DNA from: Adineta vaga
Taxonomy: Eukaryota > Rotifera
DNA: 64,000 nt
Direction: 5' to 3'
Assembly: GCA_021613535.1 (NCBI GenBank)
Contig: CP075493.1
Span: 5,022,001-5,086,000 of the forward strand
The position numbers and the translations under genes were made by a program. The notes under the pieces are model-generated. The model searched no databases. It was not told where the DNA came from and saw nothing but the letters and a program-made list of their open reading frames with translations. Shown piece after piece: positions 46,179 through 59,542 of the stretch (position 1 is the stretch's first letter; each line of letters opens with the position of its first letter).

Positions 46179-47864
46179 TCAGACAATCATAACATTTTGA
46201 AATTGATGAGAAAGTTTATCGAGTATTGTACGTTGTTGTTCAATATGTTGATCAATATTTGTTTGTAAAGTATTTAAACATGTAGTTTCACGATCAAAGT
46301 CAATTGCTTTTATCAGACGATTCGAATCATGACAATCTGTTTTCTTCATATAGACTAAACGCTGTGGTTGATGAAGAAAAAGTGTTTGAGATGATGATGA
46401 TGGCGATGATTTGGACATCAGAGATGGGTTACTTGCAAGTAATTGATTGAATAACGATGATACTTGTGTATCAATGGAAGTAAGAATCGATGAAACATCA
46501 TGTTTCATAGATGTATGACCGTTCTAAATATGATAGATTATTAAAAATGAATCAATATTTGAAAGAACATACGTTTGATAACCATAATTGTTGAAGTCGT
46601 ACAAGAGCGTTATCAAGCGTATCAATAGCTGCATTAAATTTTTGTTTTTCAGCTTCTAAACGTTGACAATCAATTTGTTTTAGTGGTTCATATTTCTCTT
46701 CATTTTCCTCTTCAACTTCTTCTTCATCTTCTTCCATTGTTGATGGTTGATCAAGTACACTTTCCTACATATGCATTTCAAATCAATTTCAATATTAAAT
46801 GTGAGCTTCAAAATTTACCATCCATTTCCAAAAAACATTTTCATGTTCATTCCAAAAGAGAAAATAATTCAATTTTTGATGTTCATTTTCAAGTTCAATC
46901 ATATACTAAATAATCATCAATAAGATTCGTTTATATTCATAATTACAAATGATTTGATTTACATGAGATAACAGATGAGGATGTTGACAAAGATGTGCTT
47001 CAAGTGATGACATATTATGACACTCATGAATCTAATCAAATCGTTTGTTTTTCTATTGAGAAAAAGTAGCAAATCAATGAAATTTACTTGATGTTGTAAA
47101 CTAGCATTTTCAATCACAAGTCCATGAAGACGTCGTAAACCAAATCGTAATTTAGAATTTAAATGCATGGCTTGTTTAACTTGTCCAATGAGATCTTTAT
47201 TATCTTGTAGAGAATGAGTCATTCGTTCAATATCATCATCTGTCTAGAAAGGAAAAGAAAAGAAAATGATACAAATGAATAAGAAGATTTAGTTTATTTT
47301 TATTGACCTGATGAAGTAAACTTGTATCATCATAATCTAATATACAATCAGAATTTAAACATGATTCCATGCATTTTTCAATCAGTTTTATATGATAGAT
47401 AAGCCAACCAAGACAAATCAGTAATTGTCGACTACCTTTTCGCATTGTACTATCCAATGATAGGAAATGTTCATAAGTATAACCACGTGTAAAAAGATCA
47501 TTTTTGATAGAAAAAACTAATTCATCTAAATACACATGATTTATCGTTCAATTTCAATTGCTATCATTGAATACTCTGAAGTACCTTTGGGTGTTTGTTC
47601 AAATTTAGTAGTTGCATGTTGTTGATTCGTTTTTGTTGGATCGAAATGTAAAATTTCATATATCAGACGCCATAATGGAATAGTCTAAACAATTGTTTGT
47701 ATCGTCAATTGACTTGTTCTCAATCGAAATCTTACCGCTTCAGTACGATTGAATTTTGCCAATCGAAGAATTTCCGGTGTAATCGATGAAAATCCATAGA
47801 AAGATAAAATTTTACAAAAACATTCAATAACTGGACGGATTTGTTGTGGAGGATTGGATGTCAT
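46179..47864 (-). CDS. Tubulin epsilon/delta complex protein 1-like (TEDC1-like) coiled-coil protein
   Basis: Eight exons: 47864-47736, 47684-47585, 47525-47308, 47243-47088, 47031-46963, 46905-46819, 46764-46573 and 46523-46179. They give 431 residues in frame. The N-terminal region (ILRLAKFNRTEATIPLWRLI, then a GSRQLLICLGWLI segment near 105) resembles TEDC1/C14orf80. That protein works with delta- and epsilon-tubulin in building stable centrioles. Later parts are helical: SKLRFGLRRLHGLVIEN, an acidic EEDEEEVEEENEE run and a C-terminal coiled coil. The family call rests on the pattern in the N-terminal third and is moderate. It sits between PHB2 and PHF10, all transcribed in the same direction. 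Confidence 0.66.
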
Positions 47865-48251
47865 TCTAGAGTGAGATGTACAGAATTAATTTCCAAATAA
47901 AATTACAAAATAGAAAAGAAAAGATAATATTCCAAAAATCTTTGTCGTTTATTAATATATTTATATGTGTGTATATTTGGTAAGTGAAGAAGACGAATAA
48001 GAAAAGAAGAAGACAAAAAAAAGAAAGAATAGGAGTTTTGTTTTCGTTTTATACATATATATATTTATATATATCTTGTTCTATTATTCACGTAGAAAAA
48101 AAAAGAAACAAATAAACAAACATGGAATAAATTCATCCGACTACCTAATCTAGGTAGTATAGAAACAAGAAAATTGAAATATACAGTAAGAAGAAAAAGA
48201 GAATGTCGTTTTGAATTATTTGATCTAGTTAAAGAATGTTTGATTTTCCTC
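47865..48251. other. Intergenic spacer
   Basis: 387 AT-rich bases between the TEDC1-like start and the PHF10 stop; TA-rich near 48053-48073. No gene seen. Confidence 0.5.
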
Positions 48252-50832
48252 CTATCTTGGATTAGTCGATGTGATTGGGTTAGTATTATTAGTATTAGGA
48301 CTATTGGATGTCGTAGTCCATTGTTGTTGATGTCGAGTTAGAACAAGATTCACCGAAGGACTGTTCGTAGTTGATGGTAAATCAGTTGAAGAAGAATTCG
48401 AGGAATGATTAGTATTATTCGATGGAGATAAAGGCATGGATATAATTTTACGACTACGACGAGATGATGCACGTGTAGGAGGAAGCGTTTCTGATTTAGG
48501 AGAAGTAGCTGCTGGTTGTTGACGAGGAGACGTACGACTAGAAAATAGGAAAATGAATTGATTTTAATGGAAGAATGAAAGGTATACTTGGTATTCGAAG
48601 GTCGACCACGTTTTCCTTTAATAACTGGTGATGTTGATGGAGGAGGTTGTGGTGGATCACATGCTGAACACTGCCATGATCCATCTGGAATAGCTTCAAG
48701 ACCAACACAATATGAATGATAACCACGATCACATCGATCACAAAACATCATATTAGCCTAGAAAATGAGAAAAACATACATTTCTCTAAAAATCTTACCA
48801 AAAAAGTATCTTACTTCATCATGAGTTTTGTTACATTTTGCACAACTTTTACAATCAATACATTGCCATGGATATGTTTTAATAATTGTTAACATTTCAT
48901 TATTAGCATCAAGACAAGCTGGATGATATCGATGTTGACAACTTGTACATGTCATTAATTCTTGGTCATTTTCATCATTTGTTGCTTTACACATATGGCA
49001 AATATTTGCGTGACTATTCAGTGAAATCGGTGTTGATAATTTTGAAGGACGAATTGTCGCGACATTATTACTATTAGTACCGATTCCATTGACTAATGAA
49101 GGTGATTGTGATGTTGTAGGATTTGAAATTAATGGACGAACACTTGAAGTGCCTACATCTTCTTCATCACTTGACGCTCCCTAATGAAAATAATAAAAAA
49201 AAAGCATTTTGCAATAGATAAATTTATCTCTTTCACGTGAAAAGACTTTCATTAATATTAAACATTATAGAATTTAATAATTCTATCTTGCCGAAGTAAT
49301 GATTGTGTTAAATTATTAATTTAATCGTGACTAACCTATCCGGTCAAGTATTGCCTTCAAGAAAATTATGATGAATAAGAAGTATCCTCTGTTGTTATTC
49401 TCTGAAGCAAATTTTCAATGAATAGCATTGTTATGTACACGGTAAACACAAATATCAGTTTGTTTCTTGAGAAATTTACCTGTTGTGAAAATCGATCAGG
49501 ACGAATGAGTGAAACTGGTTTTGGATAATAATATAAAGCTGTATTTAGTGGCATATAGTTAAGTTCTTCAGGTCCATATTTTATATAAGAATCTTGATAT
49601 TGTCCTGGTACTAAAGCTAATGGATAAGAACCAATTTTAGTTAGATGAGCTGGCAAACGAAATTGTCGATTAGCTGGATAATGTATTTGCTAGAAGATTG
49701 AGACGAATTCAATAGATCGCAATGGAAAAATTTAAAGAAACAAACCATAGTTTGAAGATCAAAACATGCTTTCCGATCTTCACGTCGTTCTCGTTGCAAT
49801 TGCGTATTATAATCAACTGTTGATCGTAATAATTCTTGTCGAACTGTATTCGATAATTTCTAATCGAAATAAAAAAAACTTCAATAGATTTCAAATGTAA
49901 AACCAATAAATCAAATATACCATCGTGCGATTTTTATCTCCATTATCTAATGAATTCGAAGATTGAGTAGTCAATGTTGACGCAGATGCTGCTGCTGCAG
50001 CTGATAATTGATTACAAATAGATGCAGATAGAAGAATTGGAGTAGTACTATTATGATTCGTATTTGTATTATTGGCTGCGGCGAGTGCACGACGTTTTTG
50101 TTGCCAAACATCACTAAATTGCTAGAATTAGACAAAACGTAGACAATTGAAAACGAATGTAATATAAATAATCTTACATGATATTTATCTGGATAATCAG
50201 TTGACATTAATTGTAGAACTTCATCAAGTTTTAATGCGGTTAAACCTAAATCACATTGTGTTTCAGTAACAACATTTTGTGATTTCAAATATTCTCGTTC
50301 ATGTAAATCAACAATTCTTCGATAAATATCTAAATAGAAACATGAAGTGAAAGTTTCTTTTTTGAAATTCTATAAGAAATCAACAAACCAGGATATTTTC
50401 TTTTAAAAGATTTTAATGATAAAAAATCACAAATTTGTTCTTGTAAAACATGAAAATCTGCATGGGATTCATCAATTGGCCATTGATACATATAAATTTT
50501 ATCTGCAGATACATCTAATCTGAAAAGAAAAGAACATTTTGATATCTCGATGAAATTCATAATCATAGGACACAAAATATTTACCCTAGACTTTGATCAA
50601 TATCTGTTGTATTTCGTTTTTTTCGACTTTTCTTTGTTGGCGTATCGATTATTGTTGGAGAATCATTGATTTCATCGTTATTATCTCGTGTTAAACTTGG
50701 TGATCGGGTTCGTTTAAGTGATTTTGTTGTTGGTGAAGATTCTGTATGATTATGATTGACATGATTCAATGGATGAGGTAAAAGAACAACATCCGAAGAT
50801 GCTGAAGAAGATGATTGAAGTGAACTACTCAT
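48252..50832 (-). CDS. PHF10: PHD finger protein 10 (PBAF subunit BAF45a-like)
   Basis: Subunit of the PBAF (SWI/SNF) chromatin-remodelling complex. Nine exons: 50832-50585, 50519-50389, 50329-50178, 50121-49921, 49859-49746, 49689-49480, 49180-48815, 48757-48588 and 48537-48252. They give 625 residues in frame. The SAY region is clear ([75 protein letters not shown], then [12 protein letters not shown]). Two tandem PHD fingers follow (CHMC...; [18 protein letters not shown], then [18 protein letters not shown]). The C-terminus has an AT-hook-like KGKRGRPSN and a long Ser/Thr/Asn tail absent from vertebrate PHF10. It diverges from NHLRC2 across 577 bases. Confidence 0.95.
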
Positions 50833-51409
50833 CAGTCAATCTAAAAATAACAATGAAATATGAAATTTTCAATTCTTTTTCTCTCTCTCTCTCTCTTTCT
50901 ATGCCCTTCGTATTCGTATGAGGAAAAAAACGGGAGAGACTATAATCGCATCGCCATTTGTATATATCTACCTCGGTAGGAAATAAATAAACGAGAAAAA
51001 CGTGAATTTCTGAAATATAATTCAAGATTTTAGTTTTATTTAGAAAAATAATCATTGATTTTATGATTTTATCGAAAAAAACAAAGACAAAATAGGGGGC
51101 GCTAGATGCAGTCTCAAGACGGATTGGAAAGTTTATCAAGTGTAAAATTTAAACAATTTTTAAATCATGTCATGTCATGATAGTTAGAATTTTTGTATAG
51201 CCTTCAAACTTATCAAACTCTCATTATCTTTGACTTGTAACAACGTGTTTGTACATCTTTGCTTTGTATTCACACTCTCAATGGTAGGATATAATTGGAT
51301 AAGAAAAAAATGCACTTAAATGCCGTTTTGTTTTTGTTACGTTGATTGATAGAGAGATTACACTATGAATTGTCGAGCATTTTTCTTTTATTCTTAATTT
51401 GATTTATAG
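50833..51409. promoter_or_regulatory. Divergent promoter region of PHF10 and NHLRC2
   Basis: 577 bases between the two start codons, with a CT repeat at 50881-50896 next to PHF10. A TTTATAG immediately before the NHLRC2 ATG looks like the acceptor of a 5' UTR intron. No coding sequence. Confidence 0.45.
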
Positions 51410-54085
51410 ATGGAAACAACGAATTTCAATACGGATTCATTTCGTGATTTAACATTTGATCTTCTATCTGGTATTGCTGATAATCCATCAAAATTTGATG
51501 AATTTACAAATGCTTATTTGACTAAACTACATGAGCGTAAAGATGAAGATAATCTTCGTAAATATACACGTGATATTTATGACAAAATTTTAAGTAAAAC
51601 TAATCAAATCGTTTCCTTTTTCTTTCTTTGAATACAATATGATTTTGGATTTATAGCTTTACAAACTGTTCAAACAAATACGGTATTTCAATTGAAAGAT
51701 ACATTTCATGAGAAAATAGTTGTCGTTTTTTTCTGGACATTTTCAAATATTCATTCATTTCATGTGATGTCGAAACTAATTGCTATAGACAAACGTTATT
51801 CTGCTGCTGGTGTAAGTATTCAAAAGACAATCAAATTTTTTATTGAATTTTATCTTCATTTTTTTCATTTGAAAGGTTACAGTTATTGGTATTCATTCTC
51901 CGAAATATGAACATGAAAAGAACAAAGCAAATATTCGGCATGCTATTGAAGAACAATCACTTCCATTCAATGTTGTTAATGATAATACATTACAAGTATG
52001 GAAACATGTGGATTGTCAAGTTTGGCCAACTGTTCTGATTTTTGGACCTGATGCTTTACCAATATTTATATTTGAAGGTGAAAATCATGTGCAACATACT
52101 GAAACCTTCCTTCTACTTGTTCTTGCATATTATAAATCCAGTGTACGAGCATCACCAAGTCATTCGTCGATGATCAAAATGTCACCAGACGATATTGCAG
52201 CGGCTAATACAGGTAGAATTGTTCATAGAAAGATGAATGAACAAGAAGAAATACTTTACTTTATTGTACAGGCTCAAAACCAGCAAAATTTACATATCCA
52301 AGTCATTTATGTATAACATCAAATGGACAAATGTGTATTTCTTATGCTGGTTCAAATCAAGTGATCCTATGTGAAATTGATGGGAAAGTTTTAGTATGTT
52401 ATTTGTGTATGATTTCAATAAAATAAAGATATTTTTCTTATGTAATAGGAAGTAGTAGGTAATGGTCATCCAGGTATGGCTGATGGAGAGATTCAACAAG
52501 TTGAATTTGATTCACCACGTGGACTCGTTGAATATAATAGTTGTATTTATATTGCTGATACAAATAATCATGCAATTCGTGTGGTAAAATGAAATTTTAT
52601 ATGATAAAAATTCTTGATGTTTTTTTTTGCGAATTTATCTTTAGTTTGACCCTAATTCTCGTCGTGTTTTGACATTGATAGGTACGGGTCGTCTAGGAAG
52701 TGACAAAATCGGTGGATTGAAACGATCACAACAACCTATTGCTTCACCATGGGATTTATGTATTACAGAATCACCATGTAAGAAAAAATATCGATCATTA
52801 ACTATTGACCTATTTTCTAAATATGATTCTATTTGTTTTCATTTAGTCGATCATAAAACAGTATTACTTATTTCAATGGCCGGTCAACATCAAATATGGG
52901 CTTATGCATTTGAAGAAACTCAATGGTGGAATAATTTGTAAGGAAAATTTGTCATATTTTTCTCGCAAAAGAAAGAGAATTCCTTTTGGTTTATAGGACT
53001 CTACAAAAGAATGCTTGTTTAGCCATTATTGGTAGTGGTGAAGAAGGAAATCGAAATGATCCTGAACCGATGTCTGCTACTTTAGCAGCACCTCGTGGTA
53101 TTTGTAATGGTACCATGAATGGTCAGCCAGTTCTATTCATTGCTGATAGTAATAGTTCCAGTATTCGTGTCGTAACACTTCAAAATGGTAATGTTTCAAA
53201 TCTAATTGGCGGTGATGCTGATCCAACGGTATTAATATTTTTCTTTTTTGAAAAATGAATATATATTGTTTTATGTTTTCAAATCAATAGAATTTATTAG
53301 CTTTTGGTGATCTTGATGGTAGTAGTTTTAATGCGAAATTTCAATATCCAATTGGTGTTGCTTTTCATTATCCTTCTTCTAACTTGTACATTACAGATTC
53401 TTATAATAATAAAATCAAATGTGTAGATATGAAAACATTGACATGTTCAAGTTATTTTATAACAGATATTGATACGAAAAAACAACGTGGAGAATCGAAT
53501 TCAGCAAAATTCAATGAACCTCAAGGTATCATTATTTTCGATCATTTCATGTTTATTGCTGATAAGAACAATTCTCATGTCAAACGAATTGATCTTGATA
53601 AAGGAACTGTTGTTCGAGTAAGATTTCAATGTTTTCTTCTTCATTTTCAAAACAATGTTATTCTAGTGTCGATTTAATCTAAGTGAAACTTTAAATGAAG
53701 AACGTACCTTTGGTTCCAAACAAGCTTATGTATCGATTCTTTTACCGGACACATTTCAATTACGTGATAATAATACTGGAACATGGTCTATTGAAGATGA
53801 AGGTAACTTAGAAATCAACGAATCGTTATTGTCTTTCAATATTTAATTCATTTTGTAGATGGATTTAAAATATGTGATGGTGAATTAGCAAATAGTACAT
53901 CGGAACAAATACTTCTCGATTATATTCCACGTGATAAACAAGCCTCTCGATTAAAATATGAAATTGTCATTTGCGAAGGTGAAAAATGTACAATGATGAA
54001 TGGTGAAGTTGAACCGGTTAATCAAACAGATTCATTGATTGAATTCGTCATTAAAATCGATCAATCAGAAACTAATACTAATTAA
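51410..54085 (+). CDS. NHLRC2: NHL repeat-containing protein 2 with cysteine-less thioredoxin-like domain
   Basis: Eleven exons: 51410-51593, 51657-51811, 51876-52212, 52272-52393, 52449-52583, 52645-52777, 52847-52937, 52997-53228, 53291-53617, 53667-53802 and 53859-54085. They give 692 residues in frame, against about 726 in vertebrates. Order: N-terminal helical part, a thioredoxin-like domain (about 75-215; IVVVFFWTFSN, then VTVIGIHSPKYE and WPTVLIFGPDALP), six NHL beta-propeller blades (for example DGEIQQVEFDSPRGLVEY and LYITDSYNNKIK), and a C-terminal beta domain. The CCINC-type active-site motif of vertebrate NHLRC2 is replaced by FSNIHSF, so no redox cysteines remain there. The family is essential in vertebrates, with a role linked to cell shape and fibrosis. 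The ATG follows a likely 5' UTR acceptor. Confidence 0.93.
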
Positions 54086-54576
54086 TTAATTCAATCATAG
54101 TTTTTACTAATCTCGCAGAATTAAGACTTCATGTGTATTAACTATCAGAAAATTGTGTGTGTACGCGTACCTATTCATGTAGCCATTCTGGTATTATTAG
54201 TTTGAAATATTTGTTTTTCAATATATTTATAAAGACTGAAGTAGAAATAATAAGATTCAGTATTGTAAATAACTCCACTTTTTTTTCTCAATTCGATAGA
54301 TACATAGTTACGTAGTACCATTGTCAGTAGCGTCATAGATATGCCTGTGTGTGTGTGTATATATATATACTTTATTAGGTCAGTTATAAATAGTAATGTT
54401 AATTAGTCTTAGAATCAAGAGTAATTATTGTTTTGAAGCACAAAAAAAACAAATTATATCTTTGCTTCCTTGAAACTACACCGGAATTTCCGTTGTAAAA
54501 AACTTTGATGTAGAAAAAAATTAAGTTTGATTTTTCAAGTTCAGATGCTTTTCTATCGTGAAATCATGATTATGTT
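54086..54576. other. Intergenic region between converging genes
   Basis: About 490 bases between the NHLRC2 stop and the SLC17 stop. Contains a GT/TA repeat at about 54343-54369. No gene seen. Confidence 0.5.
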
Positions 54577-56492
54577 CTAAGAGAAGAAACTGTAGAAATG
54601 CAATGAAATTTTTAAAAATATACCTGTTATTAACTTGTCTGATTGAATACTATTATCACTATGATTCACTGCCCATGGTTGTAATTCACTGGAACCAATC
54701 CATAAAAATATACTAATACCAAATATATAAATACCCGCACAGATAAAAAATACCAGTTGCCAATTGTTTGGATCCTAATTAATTAAATCTCTCATTCTAT
54801 ATTTCCAAGAAACTGAATTTACTTTTTCCGTAAGAGCACCAACCACATAGGGACTAATAATACCTGGAATTGTTGCGAACGTATTCGAAATTCCAAAAAT
54901 AATTCCTGCATGGGCAGGAGCTATATCATTTGCAACAAGAATAAAACCTCCACCAAAGCAGCATCCACTACATTGTATAAATCATTTGTTCTTGTCTGTA
55001 TAAATTCAATTCAAAACTCATTTACCTGAATGCAACACCAGTCGTAAGAAGAAGAACAGCAATATATTTAAGCTCACATGTCATAAAAGCTAAACAAAGA
55101 ACGAATAATGCAGGCAAAAGATTTCCTAAAACAGTAAATAGTTTTCTTGTTTGAGTGACTGTTAAGAATTTTCGATGAATAAGTATGTCAGCAATGACAC
55201 CTGATAGATTAATAATCAACCATTGACTAACATAAGGGAGAGCAGAGAGTATTCCATTCTAAATAGGATAAAATCTAATTATAGTTACTAATTCAAATGT
55301 ATTTCTTACAAATTTTATATTAAATCCAAGGACTTCATCCATATATTTTGGAATTGATGTGAGAAATGTATAGGTACCCCAGTTACTACATGTATGAATT
55401 ATATATAATGCCCAACAACTTGATGAGGTTAATAATGAACGCCAAGGAGTATGAAATTTGTTGTTATTATAATTTCTATTCAATTGTTCATGAGTATGTT
55501 CGAGAATGAAAGTCCTTTCAATTTCATTAATATAACGATGATTATGAGGTGAATTTCGATAGATTATGAACCAGAGAATAGTCCATAGAAACCCAAATAA
55601 ACCTTTCAAAGAGAAATTAGTTTATCACAAGTGCAGATACTTTAGAAATATATATTATTTGAAAACTAACCTACAGAATAAAAAATCAATGGCCAACCAC
55701 CAGCAAATTGCCATGAACACATTAATCCACCAATAGATAAAATCCAAAAATTTCCCATGCACCTTTAGAGTTTTAAAATTGAAAATTATAAAAAGAAACT
55801 TCGTTCATATCATTAAAATTACCGGCATTCATAAAACCCATCAATTTTCCTCGTTCATTAGGTGGTGCCCAATGAGCCATGATAACAACCATACACGGCC
55901 AAATTGTTCCATGTGCCAGGCCAACAAGTACTTGAAGAATACTAAATACAATCCAATGTGCAGCAGCGGCCATAGGCATAAATATTGTGATTAAACTTGA
56001 AATAAATATTGCACTACCAAAGAGAATTCGTGCACCATATCGACCGGCGATATATCCAGCTGGTACTTGTGTTATAATATAACCTCCAAAATAAGAACCT
56101 AATAGAATTCCTTGCGTATTTTTACTCCAAACATACGATCCTTCCTAAATGAAAGTGGAAAAAATCATTTTTGTTTGCAAAAATCTTTGTATTAAATTTA
56201 CTGTCGATGTAGTTTTATTTGCTTTGAGACAATGATGATTTAATTTCGTCGAATATGTGTTTATATTATAATGATCGATTGCTGTATGATTAACCATACA
56301 AACTAATGCAATACTTATATTCGTTTTTTGTGAAAAATGTACTATCATTCCTAGAAATCCAACAAAGGTTATAATTACACGTAGAGAACACCAGAATGGT
56401 ACTAAAAGAAAAACATTTCATTATCTTTTTTTTGTAAATTAACAAAAATATTTACCAGATAATGTAAGTTTTCCTTCAGTTTGTGTATTCAT
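54577..56492 (-). CDS. SLC17-family anion transporter (sialin/vesicular-type), one exon junction out of frame
   Basis: Major facilitator transporter of the SLC17 group. Exons: 56492-56456, 56401-56202, 56144-55823, 55762-55671, 55602-55310, 55258-55026, 54967-54823 and 54774-54577, about 505 residues. Family marks: GMIVHFSQKTNISIALVCMVN near the start, then GSYFGGYIITQVPAGYIAGRYGAR, RGKLMGFMNAG, TSIPKYMDEVLGFN, ANDIAPAHAGIIFGISNTFA and TIPGIISPYVVG. The join of exon 3 (phase 1 at its end) to exon 4 (needs phase 2) is off by one base, and no other GT-AG pair repairs it; all other junctions fit. This is either a one-base error in the sequence or a real lesion. The substrate cannot be read. The stop at 54577 assumes no further intron after 54610. 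Confidence 0.85.
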
Positions 56493-57657
56493 TTTTCTAT
56501 TGAAATATGAATGTTCTTTTGATATACCATCTTATATAAAAATATTAATACTGGAATCATTAATCGGACCTTGATCGTTATAAAGAGACTAGAAAGATCT
56601 TTCTTTTGCTTTTTCCGTATTGTTTACACTATGATAGCTTCCTAGAAAGAAGGTAATGCACGTTCCTTCTCTCAAATAGTGCATTCTATTTTTCTTCTTC
56701 TTCGTTTTTCCGTAGTTGTTTTTCTTGTTCTTCTTCTAATGATAACATGTGTGAGAAAATGTAAGATAGAATATTAAAATAGACGAGGACATTCTGATCA
56801 ATTAAAGATTCTAGATTGATGGAAAAAGAAAATCTTAGTGTTTATTTGTTTTTTCATTCAATTAACTTGTTTTAATCTAAAAAAGATTCTCACATAATTT
56901 ATGCTCGAAAGAGCTATCTTCTTGCATGTTGGATTCAATTAGATACAATAGAAAAAATTTATCAAATTTAACTACATGTTCTCTTTTTATATTTTTACCA
57001 CTCACTTCACATCGGTACATGCTTACTGTTGACAGAGTTTATAGAAGAAAGAATATATCGAAAACAAATATCTTCTTAAAGTCTTCTTTTGAATAACATA
57101 AAAGGAAATAGCATTCTTCACATGATATTAAACATGCTTTGTTTTCATTATTTTTATGAGTCAACATTCAACAACGAATCTTAATCAATGCTTGAGGCTA
57201 CGTTCTTATTTCTCATAATTTATGGTAATCCTATTACTTCAAAGGACTTCTGACATCATTATAAGTCATGAACTAAAAGAAAGTCTTTAAATATGTATGT
57301 AGATTGACATGTCGTCATCATGTGTTTTACGCATATTGCGACATTTTCTTTTGTCAAACTAGATTATTCAAATATACTTGATATTGATTCGATTGAAATC
57401 TTTGATGCTTGCAGACGATCGTAGAAATATCGTGCTGTGTAAGCTAAATGTTACATCTTATATTGATTATAGACAAGAAGCAACATGCAATGCATAGATC
57501 CGCCAACATAATTTATCAAGTAGCTGTGAAAGAAATTGTGTATAATGTAAAATAATAAAAATCTGACTTTTTTTAAAAGGTCGAGAATAAAACTGATTGA
57601 ATATAAAGAATCTTTGGATAGCAGATAAATGATATGTTTTCGAAGTAATTTAAAAGA
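56493..57657. other. Gene-poor intergenic region between divergent genes
   Basis: About 1.17 kb between the SLC17 and ENaC-type start codons. AT-rich and pyrimidine/purine tracts only; no supported gene. It should hold both promoters. Confidence 0.5.
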
Positions 57658-59298
57658 ATGCCATCTGGAACTATCTTTGTGATGAATTTGGAAGCAAATA
57701 AAGTTCGACGAGTATCTCATCGACGTCGTTCAATTATTCGAGAATTTGGACTAAATACTTCAACACATGGTGTGCCAGGTATTGCACGTAGTCAAAGTAT
57801 ACATAATACGATATTTTGGTCAATATGTTTCATTGTATTTGCTGCAATTACGCTTTATTTTGTTACTCGTGAAATTCGTAGTTATTTTGATTATCCAACT
57901 CAAACATCAGTAACAATGGTTAGTGAATGGCCACAATATTTTCCTGCATTTACGATTTGTAATATTGTACCTGTTCGTTATGATCGTTTTATTCAACCAT
58001 TTCTTGTTTATCTTACTAAAAGATTGAATACAACATATATGAATGATTCGAATGTAATTACTGCTGCTCAAGCGAGATATTTCGCAGATTTTTTCCAAAT
58101 GAAAGTTAATCGAAATGAATCTCTTGACGATTTTTATTTTTCACTCGATACAATGCTTATCAAATGTGTTTTTAATGGACGTTCTTGTTCAGCTGCAAAT
58201 TTTACTTCATTTTCTTCATCGAACTATGGACGTTGTTATACATTCAATGCAAAATTAAGAAACAGGAAAAATGTACTGTTCAGTGATGAATACAGTGGAC
58301 CAGGAAATCTAAATTTACGTTTTTATGTTCACAGTTATCAATATGTACCATACATTCGTGAAGGTAAATACAATAATTAATTTTCGATGAATATCATATT
58401 TCGATTGATCTTTTATGAATAGGTGTGGGTATGATAGGTATGCTACATGATAATGTTCAATTACCTACGATTGATTATTCTGGACTGGCATTATCGACTG
58501 GTTATAAACATCGAATAACTTATTCGAAGAAGACAATTTCATATTTACGATCACCCTATTCAACATGTGATAATAAAATTCCAATAATGATGCAAGCTAT
58601 GTTTGATAATTATCAAGGTGCCGAATATGAATATTCAGAAGATCTTTGTTATGAATTATGTACACAAGTCTATATGTAAGTATGACTATCAATATATTTC
58701 GCTTCTATCGATTGATTGCTTATCTAGTTATCAGAAATGTGGATGTATTCATCCAAAACAATGGAATGCTCGGTCGGTATTAATACCTGAAACAAATCAA
58801 CTAATTATTGCTCCTCTATGTAATATATCCGATCCATGTTATTCAGAAGCAGCTTATACATTCTTAACATCATCATCTCTTAGTGCAAAATATTGTTCAC
58901 ATTGTACACAATCATGTTCAACAACAAGTTTTAATATTAAAACATCAATGTGGAAAGCTCCATCAACATGGGTAATGGATGATATTAAACAATTTGTTGA
59001 AAAATCAAAAGTACCATTACCGAATGATTGGTTAACAAATTGGCGATCAAATGTCGATAGTAGTTATCTATCCATTGAATTAATTCATGAATCTAGTGTT
59101 GTAGAAAATTATACACAAGTAGCAACGATGACTGCTGTAGATATATTATCCAATGTTGGAGGACAAACAGGTCTTTGGATTGGTGTTAGTTTTCTTTCAT
59201 TAATGGAATTAGCAGAAATGTTATATCGATTGATTCGACATCAATATCATATTTTACGAAGAACTCCAAATGAAACTAATGATGAAAATAAAGTTTAG
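57658..59298 (+). CDS. DEG/ENaC-family sodium channel subunit (FaNaC-like)
   Basis: Subunit of a trimeric amiloride-type sodium channel of the plasma membrane. Three exons: 57658-58363, 58423-58675 and 58728-59298, giving 509 residues in frame. Short cytoplasmic N-terminus with the HG gating motif region (STHGVPGI), TM1 at about 48-70 (FWSICFIVFAAITLYFV) and a large Cys-rich extracellular domain (CVFNGRSC; CYELCTQ, YQKCGCIHP, CSHCTQSC). TM2 follows with the degenerin/selectivity region GGQTGLWIGVSFLSLMELAE. The C-terminus is short and basic. The ligand (peptide, proton or mechanical) cannot be read from sequence. Exon 1 is unusually long for the locus (706 bases). Confidence 0.92.
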
Positions 59299-59336
59299 AA
59301 GATGACTGTTTTTTTTCGTTTGTACAAAAATATTTT

Positions 59337-59342
59337 AATAAA
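59337..59342 (+). terminator. Polyadenylation signal of the ENaC-type gene
   Basis: AATAAA about 39 bases past the stop codon, overlapping a second copy four bases on. Confidence 0.55.
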
Positions 59343-59542
59343 TAAACTGATGAGTTCAATGTTTCTACTCTATTGATAGTACCATCTATGAAAATTGCTT
59401 TGTTAGTGGCGTCCTCTTCTCCTATTGGTCAATTTTCAATTGACCTTTGTCTTGTTTCGTTCAGTATAGTGATTAGTCAGTCAGTCAGTCGTTCGTGTGA
59501 GTGTGTGTGTCAGCTAAGAGAATAAAAAATTTAACTATTACA

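Noticed and set aside
57907-58098. Minus-strand frame within the ENaC-type gene
   Set aside because: Antisense shadow of a well-supported exon.
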